From contig CAIIXF020000001.1 in NCBI GenBank assembly GCA_903813345.2, positions 47,879,885-47,943,884 on the forward strand: 64,000 nucleotides of DNA, written 5' to 3'. The stretch comes from Owenia fusiformis (taxonomy: Eukaryota > Annelida > Polychaeta > Sabellida > Oweniidae). The notes beneath the pieces are model-generated. The model saw only the letters and a program-made list of their open reading frames with translations, was not told the origin of the DNA and searched no databases. The position numbers and the translations under genes were made by a program. Within the stretch, counting starts at the first letter, position 1; every line of letters begins with the position of its first letter. Positions 61,648 through 64,000 of the stretch are shown piece after piece.

Positions 61648-61948
61648 TAAGGAGGATTGGCTCCCAGGATTGACCCTCGATATTTTCCAATAATGAAAAC
61701 GTCGAAATGTCGTTATTTCCTCAAATTAAAACCCACTAAAAATTCAAAATAACAGTTCAAAAGATTCGAACCATTATCTCGATCATTTATTGTGAATTTT
61801 GGTATTTTTTCGTCAGGAATTAAGACCAAAATTCAAGATTCAAATTCTGAAGTGAACAAAATGTCGGCTGTTTGAATTCGAATTTTGTATCATAACATGC
61901 CCATATATGGAACAGAATATCGATCTTGCACTCTGGCAGTCCTCCTTG
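61648..61948. mobile_element. MITE family C copy 2
   Basis: The left end AAGGAGGATTGGCTCCCAG and right end CTCTGGCAGTCCTCCTTG match the terminal repeats at 43002-43306, and the interior is homologous in reverse orientation (for example 'aaaacgtcgaaatgtcgtta'). The right terminus has diverged. No 9-bp duplication is found around it, which fits an insertion followed by loss of neighbouring sequence, including the 5' part of the RT. Confidence 0.85.
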
Positions 61949-62059
61949 AGATGTACATGTATACACGTTTGTCTATATACGTTGCCATCTTTCTAACACA
62001 TGGCGTAATAGTGGTAAATCAGGATCTTAAGAGGTTCTGGACAAATCATTTGATTCTGG

Positions 62060-62550
62060 ACTTGTCATATTTTTTTTTCAACGAAATCACATCCAAGGGT
62101 TGAATTTTTATTAGCTATTTAGAGAGTGAGTCCTGCCTAGTATTAATTTCAATAAAAAAAAGTTAAAATAGAACCCTATTTGAGAGTCAATCTAATACTT
62201 ACATTACATTGATAAATTAAGGCAAATCCTGAAATATCTTCAAAGTGCGTTTTTAATGAAATATTATCCAGCAAGTATTTAAATGAAACGGTCTTATTTA
62301 TTTTAATACAAATCATAACATGATATTTTTCATGAAACATTTTTCAATGAAATTCAATTGAAGGGTCAAGATAAAACGAGCTAATTTAGGTGAAAACCCT
62401 TACATGATGATGTGTTTTCATAACTTCTTTCATAAAATTCCATCAAGGGGTAAAGATAAAATGATCGAATTTAAGTGATTTAAGGATCACGAGAATATGT
62501 TTTCTTTGATATTTTCTATGAAATCCCATCCAATGGTCAAGGTAAAATTT
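62060..62550. repeat. Degenerate ~95-bp tandem repeat
   Basis: Phrases of the type 'catgaaattccatccaaggg' plus 'tcaagataaaatgagctaat' recur near 62080, 62340, 62435 and 62515 with many changes. Confidence 0.4.
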
Positions 62551-62564
62551 TGATTTTGATTTTG

Positions 62565-62680
62565 ATTTGGTCACGTGTTCGAAAGATCCATATAAGGCCC
62601 ATAGAACCATATAGGAACGTCATTTTGAATGTCACGTGATAGATCCATATAAGGCTTTTAGAACCATTTATGGAAAGATG
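62565..62680. repeat. Two-copy direct repeat
   Basis: 'gtcacgtg', then 'agatccatataaggc' and agaaccat occur at 62570-62612 and again at 62631-62670. Confidence 0.7.
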
Positions 62681-62754
62681 AGGGGAAGCCCCTGACACCT
62701 GTTTCACGATTTTTATGCACTTCATTATTGTACCGAAGTTTGCCGATTCGATTC

Positions 62755-63096
62755 GTCGTATTTCGGAATCCTGGTGACAATTTTATACTCCATTGGAGTA
62801 TTTTTGACCTACTTCTTATGACGGAAATTCCCGAACCTTGTTCGGATTAATCCGGATTTTCTGACCTACCTTATCTACCGAGGTTTCACGAGTTAACATT
62901 CGTCTCATTCCGGAATCCTGGTGACAATTTTATACTCCATTGGAGTATTTTTGATCTACTTTTTCTGGATTTTGCCCTACTTATTATATCTTGACAACAA
63001 GCAAATCAAAAAGTTCGACATGAACGGGTCTCGATCAACTAACCTAGACTATGGAAGCCAGGCACGCTAACCATTAGGCCAACGAGCTACCGATAT
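62755..63096 (-). mobile_element. Possible tRNA-derived SINE
   Basis: Reading leftwards from 63094, GGTAGCTCGTTGGCCTAATG followed by gttagcg contains TGGCCTAATGG, an exact match to the pol III box A consensus, and 44 bases later GATCGAGACCC fits box B. This is the arrangement of a tRNA head. The body continues with two copies of 'tactccaatggagtataaaa' plus 'ttgtcaccaggattccg' (62908-62968 and 62761-62817). It could also be a tRNA pseudogene next to an unrelated repeat. Confidence 0.5.
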
Positions 63097-63389
63097 GAAA
63101 GAACAAAAGTATTATATATTTATACCGAGTGTCAATTCAAAATGATCCCCACTTTTGTCTCCACTTAAATACGACTCGTCAGTTGTATCCAGAATAGTAG
63201 AACGCCTATGGCGCTAGTGAATAACCAAGTCCCAGGTGAGTGGTTCGTATCCCTCCGTGATATACTATTTTTGTTTTATTAAATACGACAGAAAGGAGCA
63301 AGGTGTAGGTTGAAAACAAGACGTTAGTTTGTTTCAAAACAGTTTGGAAACATTAATCTCTGGAACATTATTTTTTCAACACTGATACA
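63097..63389. other. No gene recognised
   Basis: A stretch at 63205-63255 ('gagtggttcgtatccctcc') has a box B-like word but no proper box A. Nothing else is supported. Confidence 0.3.
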
Positions 63390-63540
63390 AATTTCCCTGA
63401 CATTTCCCTGACATGTCTACCGTTTCAAAATTCCCGGTCATCTTTGGCCCTTTTGACCTAATTTTAAAATTACCTGACATTTCCAGCACTTGGAAAATCA
63501 AGTCAATTTCCCTGACATTTCCAGGTGTGTACGAACCCTG
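63390..63540. mobile_element. Terminal fragment of a hAT-like element
   Basis: The right end, read inverted, is CAGGGTTCGTACACACCTGG followed by aaatgtcaggg, a terminus seen in widespread hAT-type non-autonomous elements. 'atttccctgacatttcc' recurs three times. The opposite end is not visible. Confidence 0.5.
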
Positions 63541-64000
63541 GAAATATCCCACTGGCTCGCCCTATGAATCGCTAGCACAGATTGGATTGATTAGTGTTTC
63601 AAAATGGTGGACGAAGTGTTTGATTAGATAATTTACATATTAAGCTTCTTAAAGGGGCAACAAGGCCTGTACATAGAAAATTCGAAATTTTTTACATTTT
63701 CTGAATTTTTAGGGCAACATTTGGCTTTAACATCTTTTTTTATACATTTTTTCTTAAAATGTATGGATAAACAATAAAATTTCAGCATTAAGCAGTGCAA
63801 ATTCAGTTCAAAGCTTCTATAAACGGAGTCCAACTTATAGATTTTGAAAATCCGACTCGTTTAAAGAAGAATATCAGCAGCTTAAATCACGCCTTGTGAT
63901 CATACAAAATGGATGGAGGGGGGGTAGGCGATTTCTGCAAGAAAACTCAACAAATTTGGAAGATTTATTTTTTTCAAGATAAAATTTACAACTGAATTGC
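63541..64000. other. Window end, no gene recognised
   Basis: TTAA followed by AGGGGCAACAAGGCCTG at 63649 could be an element end, but its partner would lie outside the window. Short frames are unsupported. Confidence 0.3.

Noticed and set aside
63205-63255. Possible second tRNA-like sequence
   Set aside because: A box B-like word is present but box A does not fit the consensus.

Overview
The window is animal nuclear DNA. It is AT-rich, the few real coding segments are short exons with GT-AG boundaries separated by long introns, and most of the rest is decayed or non-autonomous transposable elements, foldbacks and minisatellites. The large introns, the variety of DNA transposons and the frequent acatgtacatgta-like runs suggest a marine invertebrate, possibly a lophotrochozoan such as a mollusc. 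The species cannot be fixed from the sequence. There are no bacterial, plasmid, CRISPR or viral features.

Three partial protein-coding genes are supported, all on the minus strand. (1) A calmodulin-like four-EF-hand protein has two exons at 33412-33269 and 32942-32688; the splice junction completes the second calcium loop. (2) A protein with one C2H2 finger and a long Ser/Pro/Thr-rich tail has exons at 39102-39046 and 38492-37581. (3) A trypsin-like serine protease has its catalytic-serine exon at 57983-57905 and its last exon with stop codon at 46790-46687, joined across an 11.1-kb intron full of mobile elements. Next to the serine exon are two extra, broken tandem copies of its 5' part. The first exons of all three genes, and the last exons of (1) and (2), were not found.

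Region by region: 0-4 kb holds a CACTGGCGGATC-ended element, palindromic tracts, a small hAT-like MITE and a 56-bp-type minisatellite split by a mariner-like element. 4-11 kb is nearly featureless. 11-20 kb holds a TTAA-flanked element, a CGTTC-rich element, a 3.3-kb CACTA-like element and a TA-flanked MITE. 22-29 kb holds a tandem array invaded by two elements, a 147-bp hairpin, short tandem repeats and a 660-bp palindrome. 32-43 kb carries the EF-hand and zinc-finger genes. 43-58 kb holds a MITE with a perfect 9-bp target duplication and then the protease gene, whose intron contains foldbacks, LINE remnants, a recent repeated segment and a 13-unit minisatellite. 58-64 kb is a nest of elements around a truncated reverse transcriptase.

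The genes show no sign of forming a shared pathway. The main biological content is a cross-section of animal transposon structure. The least explained signal is a recurring class of short palindromic 'word' tracts (near 0.7, 26.2, 35.0, 56.1 and 56.6 kb) that matches no standard element type I recognise.
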